Translations under genes and position numbers: made by a program
The notes under the pieces: model-generated
Seen by the model: the letters and a program-made list of their open reading frames with translations, nothing else
Databases searched by the model: none
Told to the model about the DNA's origin: nothing
NCBI GenBank assembly: GCA_029263095.1
Contig: JAJCYA010000002.1
Span: 1-32,510 of the forward strand
DNA from: Acidimicrobiia bacterium
GTDB lineage: Bacteria > Actinomycetota > Acidimicrobiia > Spongiisociales > UBA11373
DNA length: 32,510 nucleotides
Direction of reading: 5' to 3'
Shown here: positions 7,465-18,357 of the stretch, piece by piece
How the letters are laid out: each line of letters opens with the position of its first letter
Numbering within the stretch: the first letter of the stretch is position 1

Positions 7465-8237
7465 CAATCCTGCTCCCCATTGTCCCATTCGCTCACGAGA
7501 TCACCGATCGATTTGCCGGTGGCGCGCAACGTGATGGCTGCATCGATGTTGTCCTGTCTGGCCTCAACGAGCCCCCACCTGGCAAGTTCCAAGACGGCGA
7601 GGAAATAGGCGACGACCTCGATCGGTCGGCTGAGGTGACCGGTGAGACGCGCGAAGTCGCTCTCGATTTCGCTGTCGATTCGACGCCGGAGGTCAGAGAT
7701 GGCGTCTGAAACCGAAGGAAGGTCGAGGTCGAGATGATCTAGATCGGGAACCTGCTCGGAACGCAGCAGCACGCGCTCTGCCAGTTCGGCGAGACCTCGA
7801 GCGTCGATCGGAACTCGAACATCTACCTGGGGAGGCTCGATCTCGAAGTCGAAGCCGGAGAATCGGGGGAGCAGCAGAGTGGTGCTCTCGAGTCGAGCCG
7901 CGAGCACGGAGGCGACATCCTTGAACGTCAGATTCGCCAGGAGGCGAGTCAACAATCGGTCCCGTTCTTCGGAGAGAAGGAGGTCCTCGTCGATGTCGAT
8001 CTCGATATCGTCCGGCAGCAGAGACCGCGCCTTGAGTTGTACGAGGGTGGCCGCGATGACGAGAAACTCCGACGTCACCTCCAAGTCGAGACGCTGCATC
8101 ATTTCCAGATAGCCGAGGTACTCGGCGACGAGGTCGGAGAGCTTCAGATCTGTTACGTCGAGTCGGTGCGACGTGATCAGCCGCAGCAAGATATCGAGCG
8201 GTCCCTCGAATACCGGAGTCTTCACCTCGAACGACAT
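7464..8237 (-). CDS. scpA: Segregation and condensation protein A
   Basis: This is the 257-aa kleisin subunit of SMC-ScpAB. The N-terminus FEGPLDILLRLITSHRLDVTDL is a family signature for the SMC-neck-binding helices. It is followed by the helical segment ending in LVQLKARSLLP, an acidic linker, and a C-terminal winged helix with RPIEVVAYFLAVLELARWGLVEARQ. An AGGA lies about five bases before the ATG, with TACGAT further upstream that might act as a -10 box. The gene is 39 nt downstream of the HD-domain gene, so an internal promoter is possible. It is coupled to scpB by a TGATG overlap. Confidence 0.95.
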   Translation of the reverse strand: MSFEVKTPVFEGPLDILLRLITSHRLDVTDLKLSDLVAEYLGYLEMMQRLDLEVTSEFLVIAATLVQLKARSLLPDDIEIDIDEDLLLSEERDRLLTRLLANLTFKDVASVLAARLESTTLLLPRFSGFDFEIEPPQVDVRVPIDARGLAELAERVLLRSEQVPDLDHLDLDLPSVSDAISDLRRRIDSEIESDFARLTGHLSRPIEVVAYFLAVLELARWGLVEARQDNIDAAITLRATGKSIGDLVSEWDNGEQD

Positions 8238-8276
8238 GGTCGTCCTATCGTATTGCCGGCGGGGACTCGACCCGGT

Positions 8277-8753
8277 TCATTCGTCGTCCGCTCGCAGAAG
8301 GGCATCCCAATCCTCAGGCGATAGGTGATCCGGTCGGAGACCGTGGTGGTGCCGAGCGAACTGCACCACAAGATCCTCGCAACCGAGGCGCCCTAGCTCG
8401 TCAGCTCCGATCGCGGCGTGATCCAGATAGCTCGCCATCCGGCCCCGTGCGGGGACTCTGAGGATCGAAAGACCTGTAGCGATGGAACGTCTGATGGTTC
8501 CGATCCCGGAGTGACGCTTCCCCACATCGTGGAGTAGGGCCGCCCTTGCGAGTCCGGTGCGCCCCGGCGAGGAGGCGCCCACGGTACGCGCCGAGCGGAG
8601 CGCATGAGCCAAGTCCGGCACCGGCTGGGACCAGAAGACCTCGCTTTCGGAGGGCGACAGGAGCTCGGCGACCAGCATTTGATCCGTGGGTGCGGGTCGT
8701 CGCGTCCCAAGCGAGCCAAAGAAGCGGCGAACCAGATGGGCGAGGTGTCTCAT
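8277..8753 (-). CDS. HD-domain metal-dependent phosphohydrolase-like protein
   Basis: The 158-aa product starts at the ATG at 8751-8753, which overlaps the stop of the site-2 protease gene (ATGA). The metal-binding pattern of HD proteins is visible: His50 (DLAHALR), His75-Asp76 (AALLHDVGKR), His112 (LDHAAIGADEL) and a His cluster at 135-137 (ARHHHG). The family hydrolyses phosphate esters, often nucleotides or cyclic dinucleotides; the substrate here is unknown. No other domain is present. The longer frame running to 9167 is shadow sequence of the neighbouring gene. Coupling to the membrane protease and position before scpA suggest co-expression, not necessarily shared function. Confidence 0.85.
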   Translation of the reverse strand: MRHLAHLVRRFFGSLGTRRPAPTDQMLVAELLSPSESEVFWSQPVPDLAHALRSARTVGASSPGRTGLARAALLHDVGKRHSGIGTIRRSIATGLSILRVPARGRMASYLDHAAIGADELGRLGCEDLVVQFARHHHGLRPDHLSPEDWDALLRADDE

Positions 8754-9391
8754 ACTGCGAGGCGGATGATCCAGGAGATCCAGCTGCCCAGGAAGCGCAG
8801 CGAACCCCTGAATACGAACAAGAGCAACACGAGGACAAGGAACCCGTATTGGGAGATTCGAGCGTAGGCGAGGCGCCCTTGGTCGGACAGGACGAGCGGG
8901 AGAAGTCGGCTGCCGTCGAGCGGCGGGATGGGGAGCATGTTGAAGACTGCGAGCGCCGCGTTCACTATCAGCAGACCGAGAAGTACGCGAGCCCACAGGT
9001 CGTTGGAGGTTATGAAGACGACTCCCCCGACCTGCTCGAACGGTCCCAATCGCCCAACCACGAGGGCGAGTCCGAGGTTGGTGGCCGGGCCAGCGAGGGC
9101 CGTGATTGCCATTCCCCGAGTCGGATGGGCGAATCGGTTGGGGTTTACGGGCACGGGTTTCGCCCATCCGAAGACGTCCTGTCCTCCGAGCGCCAGCATG
9201 GCCGGCAGGATCACCGATCCAAACGGATCGACGTGCTTGATCGGGTTCAGCGTGAGTCGCCCGGCGGCACGGGCGGTCGGGTCGCCCAGACGAGCGGCCA
9301 CCAACCCGTGGGCGACCTCGTGGAAGATGATCGATGGGGCAAGGACGGCGATGAACAGCACCGCATCGATGACACTGTTCTCATGAATCAA
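8750..9391 (-). CDS. Site-2 protease family (M50) membrane metalloprotease
   Basis: The protein is a compact zinc metalloprotease of the type without a PDZ domain, about 213 aa. The zinc motif HEVAHG is at the end of the first membrane helix (LFIAVLAPSIIFHEVAHG). The second zinc-ligand motif is NMLPIPPLDGSRLLP in a later helix, and several hydrophobic segments fill the rest. Such proteins cleave substrates inside the membrane. The open frame extends upstream through the dksA gene. The most economical start is the TTG at 9389-9391, 5 nt beyond the dksA stop, which places the first helix at the N-terminus as in homologues; a GTG a few codons later is another option. It overlaps the HD-domain gene by 4 nt. 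Confidence 0.88.
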   Translation of the reverse strand: MIHENSVIDAVLFIAVLAPSIIFHEVAHGLVAARLGDPTARAAGRLTLNPIKHVDPFGSVILPAMLALGGQDVFGWAKPVPVNPNRFAHPTRGMAITALAGPATNLGLALVVGRLGPFEQVGGVVFITSNDLWARVLLGLLIVNAALAVFNMLPIPPLDGSRLLPLVLSDQGRLAYARISQYGFLVLVLLLFVFRGSLRFLGSWISWIIRLAV

Positions 9392-9395
9392 GGCG

Positions 9396-9731
9396 TTAAG
9401 AGGCCTTGGCCTTGCAGTCGACGCAGTAGATCGACTCGGGCCGAAACTCGATCCGTGCCTGACCGATCTGCTTTCCGCACTCTGCACATGTTCCGTACGA
9501 GCCGTCTTCCAGTCGCTCGAGAGCAATGTCTACGTTGTCGAGCATCCCCTTTACGGATTCCACAAGACCCATGACCTCGGTTCGCTCGGCGGTGGCGGCA
9601 GCCGCGTCGGCGAAGCCCTCTCCGAAGGAGACATCGTCGCGTAACTCCCCATCCTCGTTGGCGCCCAGCTCTGTGAGCTGATGCACGAGGTTGGTGCGCT
9701 CGTCGCGCAGGCTCTGCTCGGCATCGAACAT
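9396..9731 (-). CDS. TraR/DksA-type C4 zinc-finger protein
   Basis: The product is 111 aa with an N-terminal helical coiled-coil part (about 1-75, rich in Glu and Leu) and a C-terminal zinc finger with CAECG and CVDC separated by IGQARIEFRPESIY. The GTCAECGKxIxxxRxxxxPxxxxCVxC pattern defines the DksA/TraR family. DksA-type proteins reach into the RNA polymerase secondary channel and tune initiation, usually with an acidic DxxDxA-like tip; FADAAAATAERTE at 40-52 occupies about that place here. Whether it acts on polymerase is not shown. A GGGAG sits six bases before the ATG. A short hairpin CCCG-AGAAA-CGGG lies between the xerD stop and this gene. Confidence 0.88.
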   Translation of the reverse strand: MFDAEQSLRDERTNLVHQLTELGANEDGELRDDVSFGEGFADAAAATAERTEVMGLVESVKGMLDNVDIALERLEDGSYGTCAECGKQIGQARIEFRPESIYCVDCKAKAS

Positions 9732-9759
9732 CGTGACTCCCGTTTCTCGGGTTCCGACC

Positions 9760-10635
9760 TCAGCTGCGGGGGTGAGACATCGTGTACACCTCGAGAAGGT
9801 GCTGCGGTGACACCCGTGTATAGATCTGAGTAGTTGCGATCGTAGCGTGCCCGAGGAGCTCCTGGACGGCTCTCAGGTCTGCACCCCCTTCCACCATGTG
9901 GGTGGCGGCGCTGTGGCGCAGGACGTGAGGCGATGCCTGGTGGCGCGGAATCCCAGCGCGTTCTGCATGACTCTTTACGATCGTCCAGACTGCCTGGCGA
10001 CTGATACGTGAGCCGCGCAGACTGAGGAACACGGCCGCACCGGAGTCTTGTCCTCGCACCATCGCGCGTTCGGGGAGCCATGCGTTGATAGCGTCGGCGG
10101 CGGCTCCCCCAATTGGTACCAGCCGCTGTTTGTTGCCCTTGCCGGTGAGGATCACCGACCGATCCTCGAGATCGAGGTCGAGCTCATCGAGTCCCACCGT
10201 TTCGGACACCCGAGCACCCGTCGCATACATGAACTCGAGGAGGGCGGAGTCGCGCAATCCGGGGCGTGTCGACACGTCTGGTGAGTCGAGCAACGAAAGC
10301 ACCTGGTGGATCTGGAGCGCCTTGGGGAGTGGGCGGTCGCGTCTGGGGGTGTCGAGAAGCACCGTCGGATCGGTGTCTGTGGGGGTCTCCTGACTCAGGT
10401 GGCGATGGAGGCCGCGCACCGCGGAGATCTTGCGAGCGATCGTGGAAGCGGCCAATCCTCTCTCGGAGAGGGACGCCACAAACGACGACACCAGGGCGGG
10501 GTCGGGTACCAGGCCGTCGAGAAACTCCAGGTATTGGTGGAGGTCACGCCGGTAGGCCGCGACGGTTGCCGGAGAGAGACCTCGCTCCACATACAGCGCG
10601 TCGAGATAGTCATCGACCTGAGTTTCGGTCACCAT
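9760..10635 (-). CDS. xerD: Tyrosine recombinase XerD
   Basis: XerD resolves chromosome dimers at dif with its partner XerC. From the ATG at 10633-10635 the 291-aa protein has the N-terminal SAM-like core-binding domain (VDDYLDALYVERGLSPATV) and a catalytic domain. The conserved residues are Arg142 (ATGARVSE), Lys166 (TGKGNKQR), His237-x-x-Arg240 (HVLRHSAATH), His263 (LLGHATIATTQ) and the nucleophile Tyr272 (IYTRV). GGAGG lies 4 nt before this ATG. An earlier in-frame start at 10677 would overlap pyrG. Its place after pyrG in a housekeeping block marks it as the chromosomal XerD, not a mobile-element integrase. Confidence 0.95.
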   Translation of the reverse strand: MVTETQVDDYLDALYVERGLSPATVAAYRRDLHQYLEFLDGLVPDPALVSSFVASLSERGLAASTIARKISAVRGLHRHLSQETPTDTDPTVLLDTPRRDRPLPKALQIHQVLSLLDSPDVSTRPGLRDSALLEFMYATGARVSETVGLDELDLDLEDRSVILTGKGNKQRLVPIGGAAADAINAWLPERAMVRGQDSGAAVFLSLRGSRISRQAVWTIVKSHAERAGIPRHQASPHVLRHSAATHMVEGGADLRAVQELLGHATIATTQIYTRVSPQHLLEVYTMSHPRS

Positions 10636-10648
10636 CGTGCCTCCGCCC

Positions 10649-13950
<3,302 letters not shown>

Positions 13951-13958
<8 letters not shown>

Positions 13959-14781
13959 CGTGGAGATGGAACTTCCGCTTGATGGCGGCTGCAAAGTGCT
14001 GGGGCGCCAGGCGTATGAGGCGTACAACGTCGGGGCCGGTCGTGATCGTGACACCCTGTCCGGGTTCGAGCATCCCGTAGTCGCGCCCGTCCCCGTTGAG
14101 CCGAGCAGCACGATCGCCTGCCACCGACAGACGCAGACTGGTTCTGGGGCCAAAGACGATCGGTCGCCCGAACAGAGTGTGGGGGGCGACGGCGGTCACC
14201 GTGAGCGCTTCAAGCTCAGGATCAATCAGAGGGCCGCCCGCCGAGAAGTTGTAGGCCGTCGACCCGGTCGGGGTGGCGACGATGACTCCATCAGCCCGGT
14301 ACTCGACGAGCTGTTCGTCGTCGGCGGACACCACGAGTCTGATGATGTTCTGACTCATTTCCTTCTCGACGACAACGTCGTTGAGTGCCCCGAGTTCGAG
14401 GCCTTCGGAGGTAGTGGCACTCAGCGTCATGCGCTCGGTGATCGAATAGTCACCAGAGCGGAGAGCAGCGAGACCCGGGCCGATCTCGTCTGGTTGGATC
14501 TCGGCGAGAAAGCCGACGTTTCCCGCATTGACACCTATCACCGGGAGTGCCGTGGTGATCGCACGACGAGCCGCCTCGAGCACCGTTCCGTCACCACCGA
14601 CGGCGAGCACGACGTCGGCGGCTAGCGCGTCTGTGGGGCGGGGGCTGGCTGCGGGGACGCGCTCGGCGTCTGCCTCATCGACGGTGACTTCGAACCCGAG
14701 GTCGCGTGCCGTGGCGGCGACCAAACCGGCGAGATCGGCCGCAACAGCCCGAGTGGGATGAAGGACGAGAGCGATCTTCAC
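13951..14781 (-). CDS. nadK: NAD kinase
   Basis: NAD kinase makes NADP from NAD with ATP or polyphosphate. The 276-aa product contains the nucleotide motif GGDGT at residues 62-66, the NAD-binding region INAGNVGFLAEI-like (VNAGNVGFLAEI), LNDVVVEKE and the second glycine-rich motif YRADGVIVATPTGSTAYNFSAGGP. Its start codon overlaps the tlyA stop (ATGA), so the start is secure. Placement between tlyA and recN matches M. tuberculosis Rv1695. Confidence 0.97.
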
Positions 14782-15569
14782 TGGGCCATCCCTGCGGCGA
14801 TTGCCGCATCGTCCAGGACGGGCATGGTGCCCCGACGAGCGCCGAGCAGAAACTCGCGGTTGCCCTTCGAGCCGGTGATCGGCGAGGCGGCGAGACGTAG
14901 CGCACCGATGTCGTGGAGACTCAGCTCCTCAGCGACTCGGGCGACCGCCGCAGCTTGGGCCGATTCATCTGTCACGATCCCGCCCTTGCCGACGCTCTCT
15001 CTTCCCACCTCGAATTGCGGTTTCACGAGCACAACGTAGTCAGCGCCGTCCACACCGGCAGCAGCGAGCTGCGCAGCGATGAGCCTGACCGAGATGAATG
15101 AGACGTCCACGACCACAAAGGTGAATGGTTCGCCAAGGAGGGAGAGATCCAACGTCCGAAAATTGGTGCGGTCTACCACTGTGACACGTGGGTCGCGACT
15201 GAGCCGCCAGATCATCTGTCCGTACCCGACATCCACGGCGGTTACCGAGGTCGCTCCGGCGGTCAGCAACACATCGGTGAAACCTCCCGTGGACGCTCCG
15301 ACATCGAGGGCCCGAGCCCCAGAGGGGTCGAGCCCGAATTCGGTGAGCGCGTGGTCGAGCTTGAATGCGGCCCGGCTTGCCCACCGGGGCTCGGTGGACG
15401 CGAGCTCGATGGCCGCAGAGTCGGCTACAAGGGTGGATGCCTTCACAAGCGCGGAACCATCGACTGTGACCGAACCGGCGCCGATAAGACGCTTGGCCTC
15501 ATCGCGGCTCCGTGCGATCTTTCTGCGAACGAGCTCGGCATCAAGACGGCGTCTCAGACCCGTCTCCAT
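14778..15569 (-). CDS. tlyA: TlyA family rRNA 2'-O-methyltransferase
   Basis: TlyA methylates ribose of C1409 in 16S and C1920 in 23S rRNA in mycobacteria, where its loss gives capreomycin resistance. The 263-aa protein from the ATG at 15567-15569 has an S4 domain (LDAELVRRKIARSRDEAKRL and GSVTVDG, about 9-40), the linker RWASRAAFKL (62-71) and a Rossmann methyltransferase with DVGASTGGFTD (89-99), DVSF, and VKPQFEVGRE. This start matches homologues that begin just before VDAELVRRG. It overlaps the preceding small acidic ORF by 29 nt. A much longer frame upstream is shadow sequence. Confidence 0.95.
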   Translation of the reverse strand: METGLRRRLDAELVRRKIARSRDEAKRLIGAGSVTVDGSALVKASTLVADSAAIELASTEPRWASRAAFKLDHALTEFGLDPSGARALDVGASTGGFTDVLLTAGATSVTAVDVGYGQMIWRLSRDPRVTVVDRTNFRTLDLSLLGEPFTFVVVDVSFISVRLIAAQLAAAGVDGADYVVLVKPQFEVGRESVGKGGIVTDESAQAAAVARVAEELSLHDIGALRLAASPITGSKGNREFLLGARRGTMPVLDDAAIAAGMAQ

Positions 15570-15687
15570 CTTCGGCTTCGAGCTGCTCCGAGAGCGTTGC
15601 GGCGATCGCATCCGCGAGGTCAGGCGATTCGGCGGGATCCTTGGCTTCGAGTTCGGTGAGCAGATCGTCGAGGGGCGTATCATCCAT
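15541..15687 (-). CDS. Small acidic protein upstream of tlyA
   Basis: I do not recognise a named family. From the ATG at 15685-15687 the product is 48 aa, beginning MDDTPLDDLLTELEAKD and ending GDGSETPS, with about one quarter Asp/Glu and a probable amphipathic helix from residue 5 to 37. M. tuberculosis also has a very small gene (Rv1693) between a HAD phosphatase and tlyA, so it occupies a comparable place; homology is not established. A GATAAT box lies 7 nt before this ATG, consistent with a leaderless transcript for the whole tlyA operon. An ATG three codons earlier (15696) falls within that box. Its 3' end overlaps tlyA by 29 nt. Confidence 0.62.
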   Translation of the reverse strand: MDDTPLDDLLTELEAKDPAESPDLADAIAATLSEQLEAEDGDGSETPS

Positions 15688-15694
15688 GACCGGC

Positions 15695-15700
15695 ATTATC
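15695..15700 (-). promoter_or_regulatory. Candidate -10 box for the tlyA operon
   Basis: GATAAT (five of six to TATAAT) ends 7 nt before the ATG of the small acidic ORF, the spacing of a leaderless start. The region is the short gap between this minus-strand operon and the divergent rhomboid gene. No good -35 is visible. Confidence 0.45.
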
Positions 15701-15726
15701 GCCGGGCTGTGCGACAGGACCACTTC

Positions 15727-16458
15727 ATGTTCCCAATCCGCGATGTGAACCCGACGGCCATCCGACCCGTATTGACGTGGCTCGTCATAGCGATCAACGT
15801 CGGCGTGTTCCTCGGGCTGCAGCCGCAATCGGGATCCGAGGCGGATGTCTTCATCTACCGAAACGCGGCGATTGCCTGCGAGTTGACGACGGGTGAGGCT
15901 CTAAGCGCGGAAGAGATCGGTACCGGCATCTGTTTGGATTCTTCCGGCGCAACCGTTGTCTTCCCCAATAAGAGCCTTCCCGCATCCGTTCTCTATTCGA
16001 TGTTCCTGCACGCCGGCATTGCCCACATTCTGTTCAACATGTGGAGCCTGTGGATCTTTGGAAACAATGTCGAGGAAGCCTTTGGCCACGCCGGGTTCGC
16101 GATCGTCTACCTTCTGAGTGGTGCAGCGGCCACGCTGGGATTCGTCGTCCTGAACTCAGACCTCACCGTTCCTTTGGTGGGAGCGTCCGGCGCCATCGCC
16201 GGTGTCATGGGGGCTTATCTAGTGCTGTTTCCGCGGCACCAAGTGATGACCCTCGTCTTCTTCCGGATCGTGGCGATTCCGGCGATGGTCTTTCTCGGAA
16301 TCTGGTTCTTCAGCCAATTCCTCCTCAACGACGGCAACGTCGCTTGGGAGGCACATGTGGCCGGGTTCCTATTCGGGGTGCTCATGACGATCCCATTTCG
16401 TCGCCGGCTGCTGGCAAACACCGCCGGCGGTGCGGCCGGAATCGCAACCCGCGCCTAG
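15727..16458 (+). CDS. Rhomboid family intramembrane serine protease
   Basis: The 243-aa protein has six or so hydrophobic segments. Catalytic Ser154 is in VGASGAIAGV and His210 in AHVAGFLFG; the conserved His95-His100-Asn104 cluster of the oxyanion region is in FLHAGIAHILFNMWSLWIFG. A large loop (about 33-88) with two Cys (51 and 69) follows the first membrane segment and would lie outside the membrane. Rhomboids cleave membrane-anchored substrates; the target is unknown. The ATG at 15727 gives the membrane start FPIRDVNPTAIRPVLTWLVIAINVGVF common to actinobacterial rhomboids; the longer upstream frame is shadow of tlyA. The gene is divergent from the tlyA operon and convergent with the HAD gene. 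Confidence 0.95.
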   Translation: MFPIRDVNPTAIRPVLTWLVIAINVGVFLGLQPQSGSEADVFIYRNAAIACELTTGEALSAEEIGTGICLDSSGATVVFPNKSLPASVLYSMFLHAGIAHILFNMWSLWIFGNNVEEAFGHAGFAIVYLLSGAAATLGFVVLNSDLTVPLVGASGAIAGVMGAYLVLFPRHQVMTLVFFRIVAIPAMVFLGIWFFSQFLLNDGNVAWEAHVAGFLFGVLMTIPFRRRLLANTAGGAAGIATRA

Positions 16459-16543
16459 GCAGCGGGACGCGGCAAGACGACGTTCGGTTCACTGAATCAC
16501 GCAAGACCGCATCATTGGAACAGCGGGGCGTTGGTGCATCCAG

Positions 16544-17338
16544 CTAGTCGAACCAGCGGGCGAGGTCCGCGATCGACTCGACCGTGATATCGGGTGTCAG
16601 GTGCGGAGGGACCTCTGCGGCAGCGCCGGTGATGCCGGACAATGCGAGGACCGCCGTCCATCCCGCGGCTCGGGCCAATGCGAGGTCGGTCTCGGGTCGG
16701 TCGCCGACCATCCAAGTATCACCGGGTCCGAGTCGCTCTGAGATGTGTCGCACCATCGCCTGATGCGGCTTGCCGGCAACCTCGGGGTCCGATCCAGAAG
16801 CGGCGGCCACTGCGGCAACGATTGATCCCGCTCCAGGCACCGGGCCGTCGGGGGTCGGAAACGTGACGTCGGTATTGGTAGCGATAAACCGTGCACCCCT
16901 TCTGACGGCTGTCGAGGCACGTTCCAGCTTGTCGTATGTGATCGCCCTGTCGAGACCGATCACAACGGTGAGTGCGGTATTGGGGTCCTCGGTGATGGTC
17001 CGGCCGGCCGTCTCCAAGGTTTCGGCAAGTCCGGCCTCTCCCACCATCAGTACGGGATCATCCGCAACGCCGAGAGCCGCCACGAGGGCGGTAGCCGACG
17101 TCACCACCGCATCGGCCGCCGGAGCGAAACCAGTCATCGATTCGATTCGGCTGGCGATGTGGGCGACTGTCTTGGTCGCGTTGTTGGTGGCGAACAGCAC
17201 CTTGGTGCCGGTGGCCGCGATTGCCTCGAGCGTGGGGCCGGCACCGCTGATGACCTCGGCCCCGAGGAACACGACTCCGTCGAGATCGAAGACGACGTTG
17301 CCGGGACGCCCATCGGTCGCTAGAAACGCCTCACGCAT
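16544..17338 (-). CDS. HAD-superfamily subclass IIA phosphatase (NagD/phosphoglycolate phosphatase-like)
   Basis: From the ATG at 17336-17338 the 264-aa protein shows HAD motif I VVFDLDGVV (nucleophile Asp18, Asp20), motif II in LFATNN, a IIA-type cap, and motif III/IV with GKPHQAM and MVGDRPETDLALARAAGW. In M. tuberculosis the corresponding gene before tlyA, Rv1692, encodes a glycerol-3-phosphate phosphatase; similar activity here is inference. A GGAG six bases before the ATG supports this start. Another in-frame ATG at 17380 would extend the protein by 14 residues. The start codon overlaps, on the opposite strand, the start codon of the DUF1015 gene. Confidence 0.9.
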   Translation of the reverse strand: MREAFLATDGRPGNVVFDLDGVVFLGAEVISGAGPTLEAIAATGTKVLFATNNATKTVAHIASRIESMTGFAPAADAVVTSATALVAALGVADDPVLMVGEAGLAETLETAGRTITEDPNTALTVVIGLDRAITYDKLERASTAVRRGARFIATNTDVTFPTPDGPVPGAGSIVAAVAAASGSDPEVAGKPHQAMVRHISERLGPGDTWMVGDRPETDLALARAAGWTAVLALSGITGAAAEVPPHLTPDITVESIADLARWFD

Positions 17339-18329
17339 GCTTGCTCCGTTTGCTGCTTTGTTGCCCCGCACCTCGGACATCGAGTACAGGGTGCTAGAAC
17401 GCGCCGCCAAGGCGCTTCGCACCGACCCGGCAAGCTACCAGTCGGTAGAGGGTGTCGGGTACGAGGTCAGCGACTCCACGCTGTTCCGCTGGGACGTTCA
17501 CTTTGAGGGCGGTAGGCACGTCGTTGGTGTTGTGGGCCTTTTCCCTCTCGACCGGTTGATCCCGCACGAGGCCACGACCTCGTCTCGGCGACGGCGCCCT
17601 CGTCACCCGGTTCAGATTCGTCCTGTGATGGCGCTGGTAGCAGAGCCGCTGCCGCTCCTCGACCCGACGGGTCCCAGCGTGCACTTCCGGGGAACACACC
17701 ACCAAATCGTTACTCCGATCTCTCAGGTTTCGTTCGATCCCGACCGGGTCGTCATCGCGGATGGGCATCACCGAGTGGCGGCAGCACTCCGCCAGAGGGG
17801 CGATCCCTCGATCATGACGATGATCGTCAATGCCGACCAGACCGATCTGGATGCGGGAACCTTTCATCGTGTATTTCATAACTCAGTCACCTTGCCCGAC
17901 TCCATAGAGGGTTGTGATCTGATCCGTGAGCCTCCGCTGGAAGCCATCGGTGCGGGGCGGATTGCCGTGGTCACCCGCGATGGATCCATCGGGGTCACGG
18001 TGACCGATCGCTACGACCCGCCGGCCCTGCGGGGCCTTCCGGCCGGTCTCGCAGAGCGTTACGTGCTCCCCGGGTTGGGACTGGATGAGACGGATGCTCG
18101 CTATGTCGAGGAGACCATTGAAGCGTTGGTGGCCGTGGACCAAGGAGCAACGGCGGTCATTCTCCCGTCGTCGGATATCTCTTCGGTGATGCAGCTCGCC
18201 GCCAATGGCCTCATCTTGCCCCCCAAGTCCACCCGCTTTCGACCAAAGGCCATCCGTGGCCTCTTGATGAGGCCCCTGCTTGACCCCTTAGACCCGGCGG
18301 ATTGGCTGTCCGGCGATCTGCAGAGATGA
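17337..18329 (+). CDS. DUF1015 family protein, shortened N-terminal region
   Basis: The 330-aa protein shows the two best signatures of DUF1015: VVIADGHHRVAAAL in the middle (about residues 138-151) and the C-terminal NGLILPPKSTRFRPK. The start MLAPFAALLPR resembles the IRPFxALRP beginning of the family, but the usual following section with a PPYD motif is missing and the protein is shorter than the typical 400 or so residues. DUF1015 members have been linked to free-serine kinase activity in some lineages (SerK/SbnI-like); activity here is not established. The ATG at 17337 shares two bases with the antisense start of the HAD gene and has no visible Shine-Dalgarno. A GTG at 17391 is a later alternative. 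Confidence 0.82.
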   Translation: MLAPFAALLPRTSDIEYRVLERAAKALRTDPASYQSVEGVGYEVSDSTLFRWDVHFEGGRHVVGVVGLFPLDRLIPHEATTSSRRRRPRHPVQIRPVMALVAEPLPLLDPTGPSVHFRGTHHQIVTPISQVSFDPDRVVIADGHHRVAAALRQRGDPSIMTMIVNADQTDLDAGTFHRVFHNSVTLPDSIEGCDLIREPPLEAIGAGRIAVVTRDGSIGVTVTDRYDPPALRGLPAGLAERYVLPGLGLDETDARYVEETIEALVAVDQGATAVILPSSDISSVMQLAANGLILPPKSTRFRPKAIRGLLMRPLLDPLDPADWLSGDLQR

Positions 18330-18357
18330 GACTCCGCAGGAGCGTTCCGGTGCGGGG

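Noticed and set aside
8754-9167. N-terminal extension of the HD-domain frame
   Set aside because: The extension is Arg/Pro-rich shadow of the site-2 protease; the HD protein starts at 8753 in an ATGA overlap.
9760-10635. Possible integrase of a mobile element
   Set aside because: The recombinase has chromosomal XerD length and sits in the conserved pyrG-xerD-scpA order; there are no att repeats, cargo or tRNA-flanked island.
16459-16543. Terminator between the convergent rhomboid and HAD genes
   Set aside because: I found no convincing inverted repeat in this 85-bp gap.
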